From positions 62,001 to 126,000 of the forward strand of contig JAYWLB010000123.1 of the NCBI GenBank assembly GCA_035967665.1: a stretch of 64,000 bases of DNA, given 5' to 3'. The DNA is from Arctic95D-9 sp035967665 (lineage in GTDB: Bacteria; Verrucomicrobiota; Verrucomicrobiia; Verrucomicrobiales; DEV007). This document shows positions 1 through 8,905 of the stretch, piece by piece (position 1 is the first letter of the stretch; each line of letters begins with the position of its first letter). The position numbers and the translations under genes are program-made. The notes under the pieces are model-generated. The model was not told the DNA's origin. It saw nothing but the letters and a program-made list of their open reading frames with translations, and did no database searches.

Positions 1-628
1 TGCGGGCCTCCGCCTCCTCCTGAGTTTTGACGCTGAAGGTGCTCTGCCAACTGCGCCCCATCCCTGAGGCAGCATCATCGAGAGATGGCATTACGGTCGA
101 GTAGAGAAGTCCTTTCTCTTCGCAGTTTTTTGAGAACTCGGGAAGTTCTTCGTAAAGCTTTTCCATGAGGACGTCGGAACGGCAAAGCGGGGTTGCTCCA
201 CCTTCTTCGGCTGCTTTCTCGCAGAAGAAGAGAAGTTTGCTAGGGTAGATGGGGGTCTGTGCCATCTCATGGTGGAGAAAAATAGTGACCTCCGGCGGGG
301 CCTCATTGGCAGTAAAAACCCGCTCGGTGCGATTGGTGCGCACGGCATTGGAGAGCGAATCTTTATACTCAAAGTTCGGTAGATCGAGTGCCCGGATGAA
401 GGCGTCAAAATCGAGGTCGGTTTTCGTAGGGAAGTTGCGAAAAAGGACGCTTCCGTGCTTCGCAGCCTTCGCGTCAAGGTCGGCCCTGTTTTCGTGCACC
501 CAGGCGAGAGCCTCTTCGAGAGACGCATCGGATGACTTGTTTTCAAGAATCAGTGGGAAGCAATCCCCGTCGTAATTCTGCTGAGATTCGATTTTAAGGT
601 CTTCGACCTGGAGTGTGGCTGCTTTCAT
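1..628 (-). CDS. TauD/TfdA-family Fe(II)/2-oxoglutarate dioxygenase, C-terminus beyond the left edge
   Basis: The minus-strand frame opens with ATG at 628 (MKAATLQVEDLKIE...) and stays open to base 1, so about 209 N-terminal residues are present and the 3' end is missing. A metal-binding H-x-E motif lies in a context HHEMAQTPIYPSKLLFF, followed by GGATPL, the pattern of the clavaminate synthase/SyrP-like branch of the TauD superfamily, where Glu replaces the Asp of TauD itself. By family knowledge these enzymes use iron and 2-oxoglutarate to hydroxylate or oxidise small molecules; the substrate cannot be told. The second metal His and the 2-oxoglutarate Arg would lie outside the window. It is transcribed divergently from the XylR-like regulator with 108 bases between the starts. 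Confidence 0.8.
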   Translation of the reverse strand, partial: MKAATLQVEDLKIESQQNYDGDCFPLILENKSSDASLEEALAWVHENRADLDAKAAKHGSVLFRNFPTKTDLDFDAFIRALDLPNFEYKDSLSNAVRTNRTERVFTANEAPPEVTIFLHHEMAQTPIYPSKLLFFCEKAAEEGGATPLCRSDVLMEKLYEELPEFSKNCEEKGLLYSTVMPSLDDAASGMGRSWQSTFSVKTQEEAEAR

Positions 629-736
629 GAGGGATTTTGATTTCGTAATGAATCATCAGCGAAACAGGAAATAATGTCCATGCGCAAAAAACGGATAAAT
701 AATTGTTAAAGAACGACAGGCGGTTCATGATGGGAA
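629..736. promoter_or_regulatory. divergent intergenic region between dioxygenase and XylR-like regulator
   Basis: This 108-base A+T-richer gap separates two outward-facing starts and must hold both promoters. I see no convincing -35/-10 pair. The regulator's ATG at 737 is preceded by GATGGGAA, a weak ribosome binding site. A role for the regulator in controlling the dioxygenase is inferred from position only. Confidence 0.35.
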
Positions 737-1891
737 ATGTCTTCCAACAAGCTCTACCGGGTAGCTGTGATCATGGACGGTCGGGTCGAATACGAGCGTG
801 AGGTGCTCAGGGGGATTCGCGAATACTCAACAGAGAGGGGGGAATGGCTCATTCGACTGGAGCCTCCCCGCGATGATACCGCAGAATTCCTCCAGGAGTG
901 GAAGCCGGACGGGGTGCTTTATCAATCGGCCGGGCTGAGCCGGGGAGCTCTGCGTGCTGTGAAGCGGTTCGCAGAGAAGGCGATTCATGTTTCCGATGGC
1001 GGTGCGGCACGGGGGCGGAGTTCTTTTGTGGGAATGGACAACGTGGAAATCGGTTCGATGGCCGCTGATTATCTGGAGGGGCTCGGAAGGAATTGTTTTG
1101 CCTTCATCGGGGTGAAGGATGCCGGGTTTTCGGAGCGGAGGGGGAAAGCTTTTGCTTCAAGGCTGGCGAGTAGTAGCGAGGTGACAAGGTCACACCTTCT
1201 CAAGGGATGGCATTCGCGGCGACAGGAGGAAATGGAGGTTGCCGAATTCCTGCGGGAACTTCCCGGGCCGTGTGCTTTGTTCGCGACGCATGACGAGTGT
1301 GCGCTCTGGCTGTCGACTCTCTGTCGGAGCATGGGAATTCGAATTCCCGAAGACATCGCGATACTGGGAGTGGACAATGATGAGCTGATTTGCGAGCTCG
1401 CGTGGCCTACGATTTCGAGTATCGCGGTCCCTTCGCGGCGGGTGGGATTTGAAGCATCGCAGCTTCTCGATGCAGTCCTCAGAGGAGAGGTCGACCATTC
1501 AGGATCAAGGCTACTCAGTCCTGCCGGGATTGTGACGCGAGACTCAACCCGCTCACCCGAAACTTCCGACGAATGCGTGAACCGCGCGATTCGATTTATG
1601 AGAGATCATCTTTCAAAAAACATCAATGCCGGAGATGTCGCGAAAGGCGTCGGTGTGAGCCGCAGACTTCTCGAACGGAAGTTCAAAGTTGCTATGGAGC
1701 GCTCACCGTTGGCGGTGTTGCAAACCCTTCGGATTGAGCGGGCGAAAGCCCTTCTCGCGGATCCGGATCTGACGCTGGCCGCTGTCGCGGATCAATGCGG
1801 TTGTTCCGATGCTTCGCAGTTGATCGTTCGATTCCGAAGGGAAACGGGTATGACCCCGGGAGAGTTTCGGCGCTCTTCCGGTGAGAGGTAG
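737..1891 (+). CDS. XylR-type transcriptional regulator (LacI-like sugar-sensor domain + AraC HTH)
   Basis: At 384 residues this matches the size and architecture of E. coli XylR. Residues about 7-270 form a type-1 periplasmic-binding-fold sensor (YRVAVIMDGRVEYEREVLRG start; GVDNDELICELAWPTISSI near 210-230, typical of LacI/XylR sensors). Residues about 278-384 are an AraC double helix-turn-helix ending MTPGEFRR. Family members bind a sugar and activate catabolic genes, and PVC-group bacteria carry many such paralogues next to sulfatase and glycosidase loci. Here it sits between a dioxygenase and the sulfatase/esterase block, so control of either is plausible but not shown. It converges on the sulfatase at 2036 across a 144-base gap holding a strong hairpin. 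Confidence 0.88.
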   Translation: MSSNKLYRVAVIMDGRVEYEREVLRGIREYSTERGEWLIRLEPPRDDTAEFLQEWKPDGVLYQSAGLSRGALRAVKRFAEKAIHVSDGGAARGRSSFVGMDNVEIGSMAADYLEGLGRNCFAFIGVKDAGFSERRGKAFASRLASSSEVTRSHLLKGWHSRRQEEMEVAEFLRELPGPCALFATHDECALWLSTLCRSMGIRIPEDIAILGVDNDELICELAWPTISSIAVPSRRVGFEASQLLDAVLRGEVDHSGSRLLSPAGIVTRDSTRSPETSDECVNRAIRFMRDHLSKNINAGDVAKGVGVSRRLLERKFKVAMERSPLAVLQTLRIERAKALLADPDLTLAAVADQCGCSDASQLIVRFRRETGMTPGEFRRSSGER

Positions 1892-1943
1892 GGCGGGACA
1901 TTTGGTCACGGCCGCCTGCTTAAGAGGGTTCGCTAGATGCGAA

Positions 1944-2002
1944 AGAAATCCTCACGGATTCCTCTACACGTTCTGCTGTAGAGAAACTGCGTGAGCATTT
2001 CT
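1944..2002. repeat. long imperfect inverted repeat between convergent genes
   Basis: Left arm 1944-1968 and right arm 1977-2002 are about 25 bases each and pair with roughly four mismatches and one bulge around an 8-base loop. The tip stem is CTCTACA/TGTAGAG and the base is AGAAAT/ATTTCT. It lies between two convergent genes. No T-run follows in either direction, so it could be a processed 3' stem or a REP-like mobile palindrome rather than a classical terminator. Confidence 0.6.
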
Positions 2003-2035
2003 CGTCAGAGCCTAACTGAATTAGAATTCTGAGGG

Positions 2036-3469
2036 TCAGGGAAGTGTGAGAGGATCGCCTGTCTTCTTGCGCCAGGCTTCCAGTTTGTCTTTCAATTCTT
2101 CGAATCGCTTCCGGTGAGCTGGCTCGTTCGAATCCGCCAGATTTGTCAGCTCGAGTGGATCCTTATTGAGGTCGAAAAGTTGCCAGTGCTCAATCTGAGG
2201 ATAGCGAATCAGTTTCCACCCGTCGGCGTCGCGGACCATCCGCTGAGTATCGGTGAAGTAGCCGAAGATGTCATCGTGGTGAGAGGTGGTTTCCCCCTTG
2301 AGCACAGAGGCGAAGCTTTTCGCGGTGACAGTGGAGGGAATTGCGGCTCCGGCAAGATCGCAGGTCGTGGGATAGAGTTCGCGCAGGTATACCTGCGCGT
2401 CGCTGGAAGTGTTCGCGGGAATCCCGGGGCCGGCGATGATGAGAGGGACGTTGATAGTGTGCTCGTATTGATTTTGTTTGCCCCGCAGTCCGTGCGAGCC
2501 GCATCCCATCCCGTGATCGCTTGCGAAGATGATGATCGTGTTCTCATCCTGCCCTGTCTTTTTCAGTGCAGTGAGAATGCGCCCAATCTGAGCGTCCATG
2601 TCATCAATCACGGAGTAGTAAACGCGGAGCAAATCACGGACCGCCGTTTCGGTGCGCGGCCACGCGAGGAGCTCTTCGTCGCGCCCGTCGAAGTTTCCGT
2701 GATCGAAAGGGTGCGCCGGCATAAAGTTCCCGGGGATCTCCATGTCAGCCTCAGAGTATTTATCTTCGAGGCCGGGGGGAATGAAGAGAGGGTCGTGAGG
2801 GGCGGTGAAGTTGACATGACAAAACCACGGCTTTTTGTGATCCTGCTCGATAACGGAGATAGCGGCGTCGGCAAATTTTGAGCTGATGTCAGGGGTGACT
2901 CCGACCCCCAGTTCCGGATACTTGATCTTGCCGTCGGCATTTTGAAATATCCAGCCGCGGTAGCCGGTTACAGGAAAGCCTTTCCAATCGGTCTGACCCT
3001 CTTTCCAGTATTTCGAGCCGCCGCCGGAAAAGAGCCCGGCGACCTTTTCGTATCCTGTGTCGAGGGGGCGTCCGCTTGTGTGCCACTTTCCGACGTAGGA
3101 AGTCTCATAACCTGCTTTCTGAAGGGTTGCCGCCCAGTAGCTGTTGTCGGGCTCCAGCTTGTTGCCCCGGAAACCCTTGATCCCATTTTCCCAGCCGTGG
3201 CGTCCTGTCAGAATTTCGGCGCGGCTCACGACGCAGATGGGATTCGAGCAGGTTGCCTGTGTGAAGCTCGTGCCCTCCGCAACGAGCCGATCAATGTTAG
3301 GCGTATCGATGCGGCTGTTTCCGAATGCCGAGATAGCATCGGGGCGCATGTCGTCAGCGAGGAGAAAGAGAATGTTCGGGCGCGACTCCGCCGTCTCTGC
3401 GTCACTGCAAAACAGGGACAGGAAGAGGCCTGCGAGGGCGGAGAGATTGAGCGGGAGTCGTTTCGCCAT
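2036..3469 (-). CDS. secreted sulfatase, formylglycine site with Val in place of Pro
   Basis: This 477-residue protein has a signal peptide (about residues 1-28) and then the S1 sulfatase fold: PNILFLLADDMRPDA with metal-ligand Asp39/Asp40, the active-site segment C79-V-V-S-R83 followed by AEILTGRHG, the GKWHTSG histidine motif and a later SDHG motif. Cys79 would be converted to formylglycine, but the usual C-x-P/A-x-R core reads C-x-V-x-R here. Sulfatases hydrolyse sulfate esters, commonly on algal polysaccharides or glycosaminoglycans; the substrate is not evident. It starts one base after the stop of the upstream hydrolase gene (3471-5555) and is almost certainly co-transcribed with it. 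No formylglycine maturase is encoded in the window. Confidence 0.9.
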   Translation of the reverse strand: MAKRLPLNLSALAGLFLSLFCSDAETAESRPNILFLLADDMRPDAISAFGNSRIDTPNIDRLVAEGTSFTQATCSNPICVVSRAEILTGRHGWENGIKGFRGNKLEPDNSYWAATLQKAGYETSYVGKWHTSGRPLDTGYEKVAGLFSGGGSKYWKEGQTDWKGFPVTGYRGWIFQNADGKIKYPELGVGVTPDISSKFADAAISVIEQDHKKPWFCHVNFTAPHDPLFIPPGLEDKYSEADMEIPGNFMPAHPFDHGNFDGRDEELLAWPRTETAVRDLLRVYYSVIDDMDAQIGRILTALKKTGQDENTIIIFASDHGMGCGSHGLRGKQNQYEHTINVPLIIAGPGIPANTSSDAQVYLRELYPTTCDLAGAAIPSTVTAKSFASVLKGETTSHHDDIFGYFTDTQRMVRDADGWKLIRYPQIEHWQLFDLNKDPLELTNLADSNEPAHRKRFEELKDKLEAWRKKTGDPLTLP

Positions 3470-3470
3470 T

Positions 3471-5555
3471 CTATTTCAGTTTCCAGTTTTCATCGAAGAA
3501 TCCTGCCGCCACGATCTTTCCGGGATAGCGGGCGTTGGGTGCCTCGTCGAGGTTGATCACAGCCCAGTCGGGGAGTTTGGGCGTCTGACGGGCGTTGTTG
3601 AGATAGTCGTATTCCCGGTAGGTGAATCCGCTGTTGAGAACCACGTAGCGATTCGGATTCTCCGGGTCGGGGTAGATCATGGCGAGGATGTGGTTTTTCG
3701 CGTCGAAGGTTTGATCGCCCACGGTGATCGCTTTCTCATCCCACTTGATGGGAAGGCCGGGGAGGAGGGCGGCGATTTCAGAGTTGCTCGCAGGATCGCC
3801 CCAGAGAATTTGGTTTTGATTATTCTCCTCCGCCGAAGTTTCCGCTCCCGATTTTCTGATCTGCGCTTCGCCACGGAAGTGTTTTCTCCAGTGCGTTTTC
3901 GCGCGGGAAAGTTCAGCAGTGGTCCAGGCTGCGACGGCGTGGTGCGAGGACCCGGCGTCGGGCTCTACAAAGACGAAAGGCTCCATGAAGGCATCATCGA
4001 TCGGACCGTGAAGACCGTGCCGTTTTGTTAGGGTTGTTGGTGGCGCAGCGGGTGATGCGACGGACTCCCAATCAGTGAGCAGCTTTCTCTCACCGGGAAG
4101 CGTCGGGTTCGACACCCACGAATTTTTGTCATTTTTGGTAAAGGACGCTTCCCAGGAACGGTCCGATTTGGGGCGGTGCAGACGCAGTTCGATTCCATCG
4201 ACGGTCACGACCGGTTCAGAAGTGAGATCGAAGGGCCATTGGCCACTTTCAAAAATGAGGGAAAAGGCTTCAACACCGTTTGTCTTCACTTCGATTCCGT
4301 GAGGCGGGACGAGTTTCGCTTCGAGACGGCTTTCCTCCCAGTGTTCAGTGATGCTGTCCACTCTCGCCCAGTGCATTCGGTTGTAGCGGAGGGTGTAGGT
4401 CACGAAACGCAGCGATGAGGGAATCTTAGCGGTCTGATTTGAGACGATTCCGGAAAGTCGGGATTCGATCTCCGTGAGCGAATCGGGATGGAATTTGTGT
4501 GCGGTGTCAGGGCCGATGATATGGAGCATCTCAAAACCTTCCTCCCCGGCTGCTTTCACCATCATGTCGGAGGCCTGCTTTTGTTTGTCGATTTCACCGC
4601 TGTAGGCAATCGTCGCAGTGTTAGTTAAATTAGCAGCCCAGTGGGTTGCGTCATACCAACGCCACAGTTTTTCCTCCCATTTGAAAGGGGTGAGCGTCTC
4701 GCCCTGAAACGTCTTGAGGAAATCCGGTGTTTCTGAAAACCCTGCGCCGGGCTGGACCGCGGCCCAGTTGCCTGCGTGATGAACACCGAACTGCCAGCAG
4801 GCTGCACCGCCCATCGAGAAGCCACGCACGAGAATCCGATCGGGATCGAACCGGTAATCACGGGCAGCATGGCGATAGGCTTCGAACATATCGACTTCTC
4901 CCGCAAATTTATTGGCGTTGGAGTAGCGGGCGTAGGGGTGCAGGACGATGGTGTTGTCAGGACTGATTTTTCCGCCTCTGCCTGAATGACGCTGTTGGAG
5001 AAAAGAAACTTCACTGAGCGTTTCACCGCGGCCGTGAAACCAGAAATCCAGTCGTATCGGGTTTGGGCTGTCGAAATTATACGTGGATGGAATTTCCAGA
5101 CCATAAGGTTGGACCGAACCATCAATTTCGGAGCGGTAGCCGCGGAAAATATTGCCGGTTTCCCGGGTCCAGGGAGCTTTGCCTTCGGCGAGATGTTTCG
5201 CCCGCTCTTCTCCCATTTTCAGAAGCTCACTCGCAAAGTCAATTTCACCGGGTTTGAAAAACTCGCCGTATTCGAGTGCATCGTGCACTGCTTTGTAACA
5301 GACCTCGGCATCCGGCAGGTAGTTGGTGACGGTTGGGGAAGGTTTCAGCGCGTCGAGCTGAGCGCGAAGTTTTTTTAACCCGGCCTCAAGCGATTGAATT
5401 TTTTCGGCAGGAACTTCTATCCCGGCCGGTGGAATCGGGCGGACGTTGTCTGACTGGTTGTCAGCGGGGCCATCTCCCCGGGCGGGGGCGGAGAGGAGGC
5501 CTAACATCAGAAAAGTAGAGAGAGCAGTTCGCATCATGATTGAGTGCGAAACCAT
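3471..5555 (-). CDS. secreted alpha/beta hydrolase, prolyl-oligopeptidase/esterase-like
   Basis: The 694-residue product has an N-terminal signal peptide; an ATG at 5537 gives a more compact one (MMRTALSTFLMLGLLSA) than the upstream ATG at 5555. Residues about 140-340 form an alpha/beta-hydrolase domain with an HGRGE oxyanion segment and the nucleophile elbow G-F-S247-M-G-G, with a later GPDTAHKFHP segment that could supply the catalytic His. The C-terminal 300 residues resemble no domain I can name. Such large exported hydrolases in PVC bacteria are annotated as peptidases or acetyl/feruloyl esterases; with sulfatases on both sides, a role in deacylating a polysaccharide is inferred. It lies directly upstream of the sulfatase at 2036-3469. 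Confidence 0.75.
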   Translation of the reverse strand: MVSHSIMMRTALSTFLMLGLLSAPARGDGPADNQSDNVRPIPPAGIEVPAEKIQSLEAGLKKLRAQLDALKPSPTVTNYLPDAEVCYKAVHDALEYGEFFKPGEIDFASELLKMGEERAKHLAEGKAPWTRETGNIFRGYRSEIDGSVQPYGLEIPSTYNFDSPNPIRLDFWFHGRGETLSEVSFLQQRHSGRGGKISPDNTIVLHPYARYSNANKFAGEVDMFEAYRHAARDYRFDPDRILVRGFSMGGAACWQFGVHHAGNWAAVQPGAGFSETPDFLKTFQGETLTPFKWEEKLWRWYDATHWAANLTNTATIAYSGEIDKQKQASDMMVKAAGEEGFEMLHIIGPDTAHKFHPDSLTEIESRLSGIVSNQTAKIPSSLRFVTYTLRYNRMHWARVDSITEHWEESRLEAKLVPPHGIEVKTNGVEAFSLIFESGQWPFDLTSEPVVTVDGIELRLHRPKSDRSWEASFTKNDKNSWVSNPTLPGERKLLTDWESVASPAAPPTTLTKRHGLHGPIDDAFMEPFVFVEPDAGSSHHAVAAWTTAELSRAKTHWRKHFRGEAQIRKSGAETSAEENNQNQILWGDPASNSEIAALLPGLPIKWDEKAITVGDQTFDAKNHILAMIYPDPENPNRYVVLNSGFTYREYDYLNNARQTPKLPDWAVINLDEAPNARYPGKIVAAGFFDENWKLK

Positions 5556-5634
5556 GCCAAAGGGTCAGCCCTCAACCAAGGTGAATTGGTAGCGGGATTG
5601 CGTTTCCGGCGCGACTCACGCGGTGTGGGGAAGC

Positions 5635-5719
5635 GTAGCGGAATGAGGCTCATTCCGGAGGACGTCGGAAGTGTGCGGAGGGTGGTAGAACGATTTCGGA
5701 ATCGGTTCGATTCCGCTAC
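5635..5719. repeat. nested palindromes, REP-like
   Basis: Two perfect short palindromes occur in the 174-base gap after the sulfatase at 5730: CGGAATGAG-G-CTCATTCCG (5639-5657) and CGGAATCG-GTT-CGATTCCG (5697-5715). They are enclosed by an outer inverted pair GTAGCGGAAT (5635-5644) / ATTCCGCTAC (5710-5719). The string CGTAGCGGAATG recurs at about 17854-17865 beside the cysteine-cluster gene, suggesting a dispersed family. A third stem at 5722-5743 spans the sulfatase stop codon. Confidence 0.55.
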
Positions 5720-5729
5720 GGGTGGGAAC

Positions 5730-7262
5730 TCAGTTCTCCCACGGTTCCATCCAGTGGAGGTTGCTCCACCAATCAGTGTCGTTCGGTGATGCCGCACCCG
5801 GGGTGGTTCGTCCCGAAGAGGTGATCCGCGTCAGTTCGGTGAGAAGCTTTTCTGCAATGCCGGGGTGCGAGTCAATGACGTTGGACTTTTCGCCGGGGTC
5901 GTCTGCGAGATTGTAAAGTTCACGCTTGTCCTTCTTGTTCCGTGATTCCATGACCAGTTTCCAGTCGCCATCCCGGATCGCAAAGCGACCACTGACCCCG
6001 TGGTGGATAATCGGACTGCTCGTCTGGTTTTCGGCGTCGCCGGTAAGTGCGGGGAGAAGACTGACACTGTCCTCTCCGGCGTTGGCGGGAAGTTCGGTCT
6101 CGAGAATCCCGGCAACGGTCGCAAGGAGATCGCCCTGAGTGACCGGCTTGCTCCATGTGCTTCCTGCAGCAACTCTGGCAGGCCAACGAACAAAGTAGGG
6201 AACGCGGTGGCCTCCCTCGTAGATGGAGCGTTTCCCTTCGCGGTAAATCCCGTTGCTGGAGTGGTCGTATCGTTTCTTCCGCTCCGGCCAGGTCGTTTCG
6301 GGTCCGTTGTCGCTGGAGAAGAATACGAGGGTGTTTTCAGCGAGATCGTTCTCATCGAGAAAGTCGAGAATGCGACCGATATGCCAGTCGGTTTCCATCA
6401 TGAAATCTCCATAGGCGCCGGCACCGCTTTTCCCGCGAAACTGCTCGATCGGGATGACAGGTTTGTGGGGCGAGGTGTAGGGAAGGTAGATGAAAAACGG
6501 CTTCTCTGAATCGCGCTTCTTGAGCCAGCCTAGCGTTTCGTCGGTGAAGCGGGTCAGGCACTCGCTGTCGACGAAGTCGGGCGCGACTTCGATGGGGCCT
6601 CTGAAGTTTCCTTCGTTATTGGGCTGGGAGAACTGGGCGGGAGGGCCGTCGTAGGGCGGCATGATCCGGTAATCGCTGATCGCGAGCTGGTTGGGCTTTT
6701 TGGCGGTGAACAGGGTTGGCGGAACTTTGGCATGACGTCCCTCAAACCACGCGAGGATTCCGAAATTCAGTGAAGCGGGGATACCGAAGAAGTATTCGAA
6801 TCCTTTGTCGAGCGGCATGTCCTGAATTGGTTTGCTCCAGTCCCGTGAACCCCGTTCCCCGTAAAAATCCATCCCGAGATGCCACTTTCCGATCATAGCG
6901 GTTTCGTATCCATGTTGTCGTGTAAGGGAGGCGAGAGTCATCCGGTCGCCTTCAATCAGGCACGGGGTTTCTGATCCGAAGACGCCTGATTTGAGACGGG
7001 TTCGCCAGGAGTAGCGCCCTGTCAGGAGCATGTAGCGGCTCGGAGTGCAGACGGTGTCACCGGAGTGCCCGTCAGTGAAAGTCATTCCTTCCGCCGCAAG
7101 TCTATCAATCGCGGGTGTTTGAAATTTTGATTCCGGATTGAGGCAGGAGACATCGCCGTATCCCTGATCGTCGGTGTAAATAACGAGGATATTGGGTTTT
7201 TCCGCCGCACTGAGATTTGCAGCACAGAAAGCGAGGAGAAGTGTCAGGGACAGGGTCTTCAT
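5730..7262 (-). CDS. secreted sulfatase (arylsulfatase A-like)
   Basis: The 510-residue protein has a clear signal peptide (MKTLSLTLLLAFCAANLSAA) followed by PNILVIYTDDQGYGD (Asp31/Asp32 metal ligands) and the canonical formylglycine motif C72-T-P-S-R76 with LLTGRYSWR. GKWHLGMD and FFSSDNGPE supply further active-site His, Asp and Asn residues, so all expected catalytic elements are present. The arrangement is that of PVC-group arylsulfatases that act on sulfated polysaccharides. It begins 21 bases after the stop of the sulfatase at 7284-8810, which implies co-transcription, and is followed by a palindrome-rich gap before the alpha/beta hydrolase gene. Confidence 0.93.
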   Translation of the reverse strand: MKTLSLTLLLAFCAANLSAAEKPNILVIYTDDQGYGDVSCLNPESKFQTPAIDRLAAEGMTFTDGHSGDTVCTPSRYMLLTGRYSWRTRLKSGVFGSETPCLIEGDRMTLASLTRQHGYETAMIGKWHLGMDFYGERGSRDWSKPIQDMPLDKGFEYFFGIPASLNFGILAWFEGRHAKVPPTLFTAKKPNQLAISDYRIMPPYDGPPAQFSQPNNEGNFRGPIEVAPDFVDSECLTRFTDETLGWLKKRDSEKPFFIYLPYTSPHKPVIPIEQFRGKSGAGAYGDFMMETDWHIGRILDFLDENDLAENTLVFFSSDNGPETTWPERKKRYDHSSNGIYREGKRSIYEGGHRVPYFVRWPARVAAGSTWSKPVTQGDLLATVAGILETELPANAGEDSVSLLPALTGDAENQTSSPIIHHGVSGRFAIRDGDWKLVMESRNKKDKRELYNLADDPGEKSNVIDSHPGIAEKLLTELTRITSSGRTTPGAASPNDTDWWSNLHWMEPWEN

Positions 7263-7283
7263 GGGAGAGAGGATAAATCCCGG

Positions 7284-8810
7284 TTAGTCTCGAAGGGGTG
7301 CCGCCGCTTTGATATTTCCTTTGCGGGAAACTCCGGTCGGTTTTTCGGGGTCAAAGTCAGGGTTTGCGGAAGGCATTTGTGCACCGATGGATTTTCTCCA
7401 GTTGGCGAGTTCAAAATAGAGTTCTTTTGTTTTATCCAAATAGGTCCGGGCGAGATCGTTGTTTTCGTGGATGTCGCTGGAGAGATCGTAGAGCTCGATT
7501 TTGTTCTGTCCGATCACTTCGATCAGTTTCCAGTTCCCCGAGCGAATTGCGCTGTAGGGTTGAGCACCCATGGAATGGTAATGCGGGTAGTGCCAGAAAA
7601 GGCTCTTCCGTTCGAGCTTGGCTTTGGGATCTTTCAGAAGAGGAATGAGGGAGTGTCCGTCGAGCACGCCTGTGACTGCTTCGGGAAGTGGTTTTCCGAT
7701 CGCCTCGAAAATGGTCGGGAGAATGTCCATCGTGATCGCCGGTTCGTGGCAAAGCGCACCGGAGGCTCCGTCGCCGGGTAGATCAATGATCAGGGGAACA
7801 CGAACTCCGCCTTCGTAGATTCCACCCTTGCCCTGACGAAGAGGAGAGTTGTCGGTCGCGGCGGGTTTGAGCCCTCCGTTGTCCGAGGTGAAAATGATAA
7901 GTGTATCGTCGCGGTGACCGGTCTCCTCAAGCTTGGCGATGACCTTGCCGACGGCCTCGTCAACGCTCTCGACCATCGCGGCGTATTTGACGTTGTTGTG
8001 TTTCACGTCAGGATTTGCCTTCAGCTTCGCTTCGTATTTGGATACGAGGTCGGGACGCCCCATCAGCGGGGTGTGCACGTTGTAGAACGAGAAGTTGATG
8101 AGGAAAGGTTTCTTCTCTTCACTGAATTGATCGATCAGCGATACGGCTTCGTCGGCAAGACGGTCGGTCAGGTATTCGCCTTCCCGGTCCTTGTCGTCCC
8201 CGGGCAGGGTTTCAAAAATCGAATTCTTCTTTTTTGTTTCGAGATCTTTGCCTTTTCCGTAGGGCCAGAAGTAGCTCGGCGGCGCGCCTTTTTCACAGCC
8301 GCCGATGTTGTAATCAAAACCGTGCGGTTGCGGGTAGAAGTCAGGGTCAGGTGAATCTTCTCCACCGGTGGTGTAACCGTCGCGGTGCGAGAGATGCCAT
8401 TTGCCCAGATGAGCACTCACATAGCCGTGTTCCTTCAGCAGTTCGGGGATCGTGAGATGTTCGTGTTCGAGTGCCCGGGTCCACTCGGGAATGGTCAGCG
8501 GGGTGTTTACGAAGGGATGCCCGGGGATGAAATCGGTGACGTGGAGGCGGGCGGGGGACTGTCCCGTCATGAGAGCTGCGCGGCTCGGCGAGCAGACGGT
8601 GCAGGCCGCATAACCGCTAGTGAAGCGAACGCCCGCTTTTGAAAGTGCGTCGATGTTAGGCGTTTCGTAAAAGTCGCTGCCGGTGCAGGCGAGGTCGGTC
8701 CATCCCATGTCATCGACAAAGAAGATGACGATGTTATCGGCGGCCTTGCTTGAGGTTGTTGATAACAGGCTGAGCGAGGCGGTGAGGATAGCGAATAGGA
8801 AAAGCTTCAT
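7284..8810 (-). CDS. secreted sulfatase
   Basis: The start chosen is ATG at 8810, which places a good signal peptide (MKLFLFAILTASLSLLSTTS) at the N-terminus; an in-frame start at 8903 would add 31 non-signal residues and run through a palindromic element. The 508-residue protein carries NIVIFFVDDMGWTDL (Asp33/Asp34), the formylglycine motif C73-S-P-S-R77 with ALMTG, GKWHLSHRDGY and FTSDNGG, all expected of an active S1 sulfatase. It heads a minus-strand run that continues with the sulfatase at 5730 only 21 bases downstream. Its leader contains a 29-base element also found before the unlinked sulfatase at 27917. Confidence 0.93.
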   Translation of the reverse strand: MKLFLFAILTASLSLLSTTSSKAADNIVIFFVDDMGWTDLACTGSDFYETPNIDALSKAGVRFTSGYAACTVCSPSRAALMTGQSPARLHVTDFIPGHPFVNTPLTIPEWTRALEHEHLTIPELLKEHGYVSAHLGKWHLSHRDGYTTGGEDSPDPDFYPQPHGFDYNIGGCEKGAPPSYFWPYGKGKDLETKKKNSIFETLPGDDKDREGEYLTDRLADEAVSLIDQFSEEKKPFLINFSFYNVHTPLMGRPDLVSKYEAKLKANPDVKHNNVKYAAMVESVDEAVGKVIAKLEETGHRDDTLIIFTSDNGGLKPAATDNSPLRQGKGGIYEGGVRVPLIIDLPGDGASGALCHEPAITMDILPTIFEAIGKPLPEAVTGVLDGHSLIPLLKDPKAKLERKSLFWHYPHYHSMGAQPYSAIRSGNWKLIEVIGQNKIELYDLSSDIHENNDLARTYLDKTKELYFELANWRKSIGAQMPSANPDFDPEKPTGVSRKGNIKAAAPLRD

Positions 8811-8838
8811 AGCTGACAATTTGAATCGGAAAAGGGAA

Positions 8839-8887
8839 ACAGGGTTGAGTCCGTGATTGGACCCTGTCCGGTTTGTTTTAACAGGGT
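8839..8887. promoter_or_regulatory. palindromic element upstream of sulfatase (ACAGGGT-N15-ACCCTGT plus extra half-site)
   Basis: ACAGGGT at 8839-8845 and ACCCTGT at 8861-8867 form an inverted repeat with a 15-base spacer, 28 bases upstream of the sulfatase ATG at 8810. A further ACAGGGT lies at 8881-8887. The same 29-base element, identical at 24 positions and with the same spacer length, occurs at 27848-27876 before another sulfatase. Conserved spacing in two leaders suggests an operator or a structured leader RNA; the bound factor is unknown. Confidence 0.55.
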
Positions 8888-8905
8888 TAGATCGAGGAGC
8901 CAACC

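Noticed and set aside
3144..4031. A 295-codon plus-strand frame across the junction of sulfatase and hydrolase
   Set aside because: It crosses two real minus-strand genes and shows only shadow composition.
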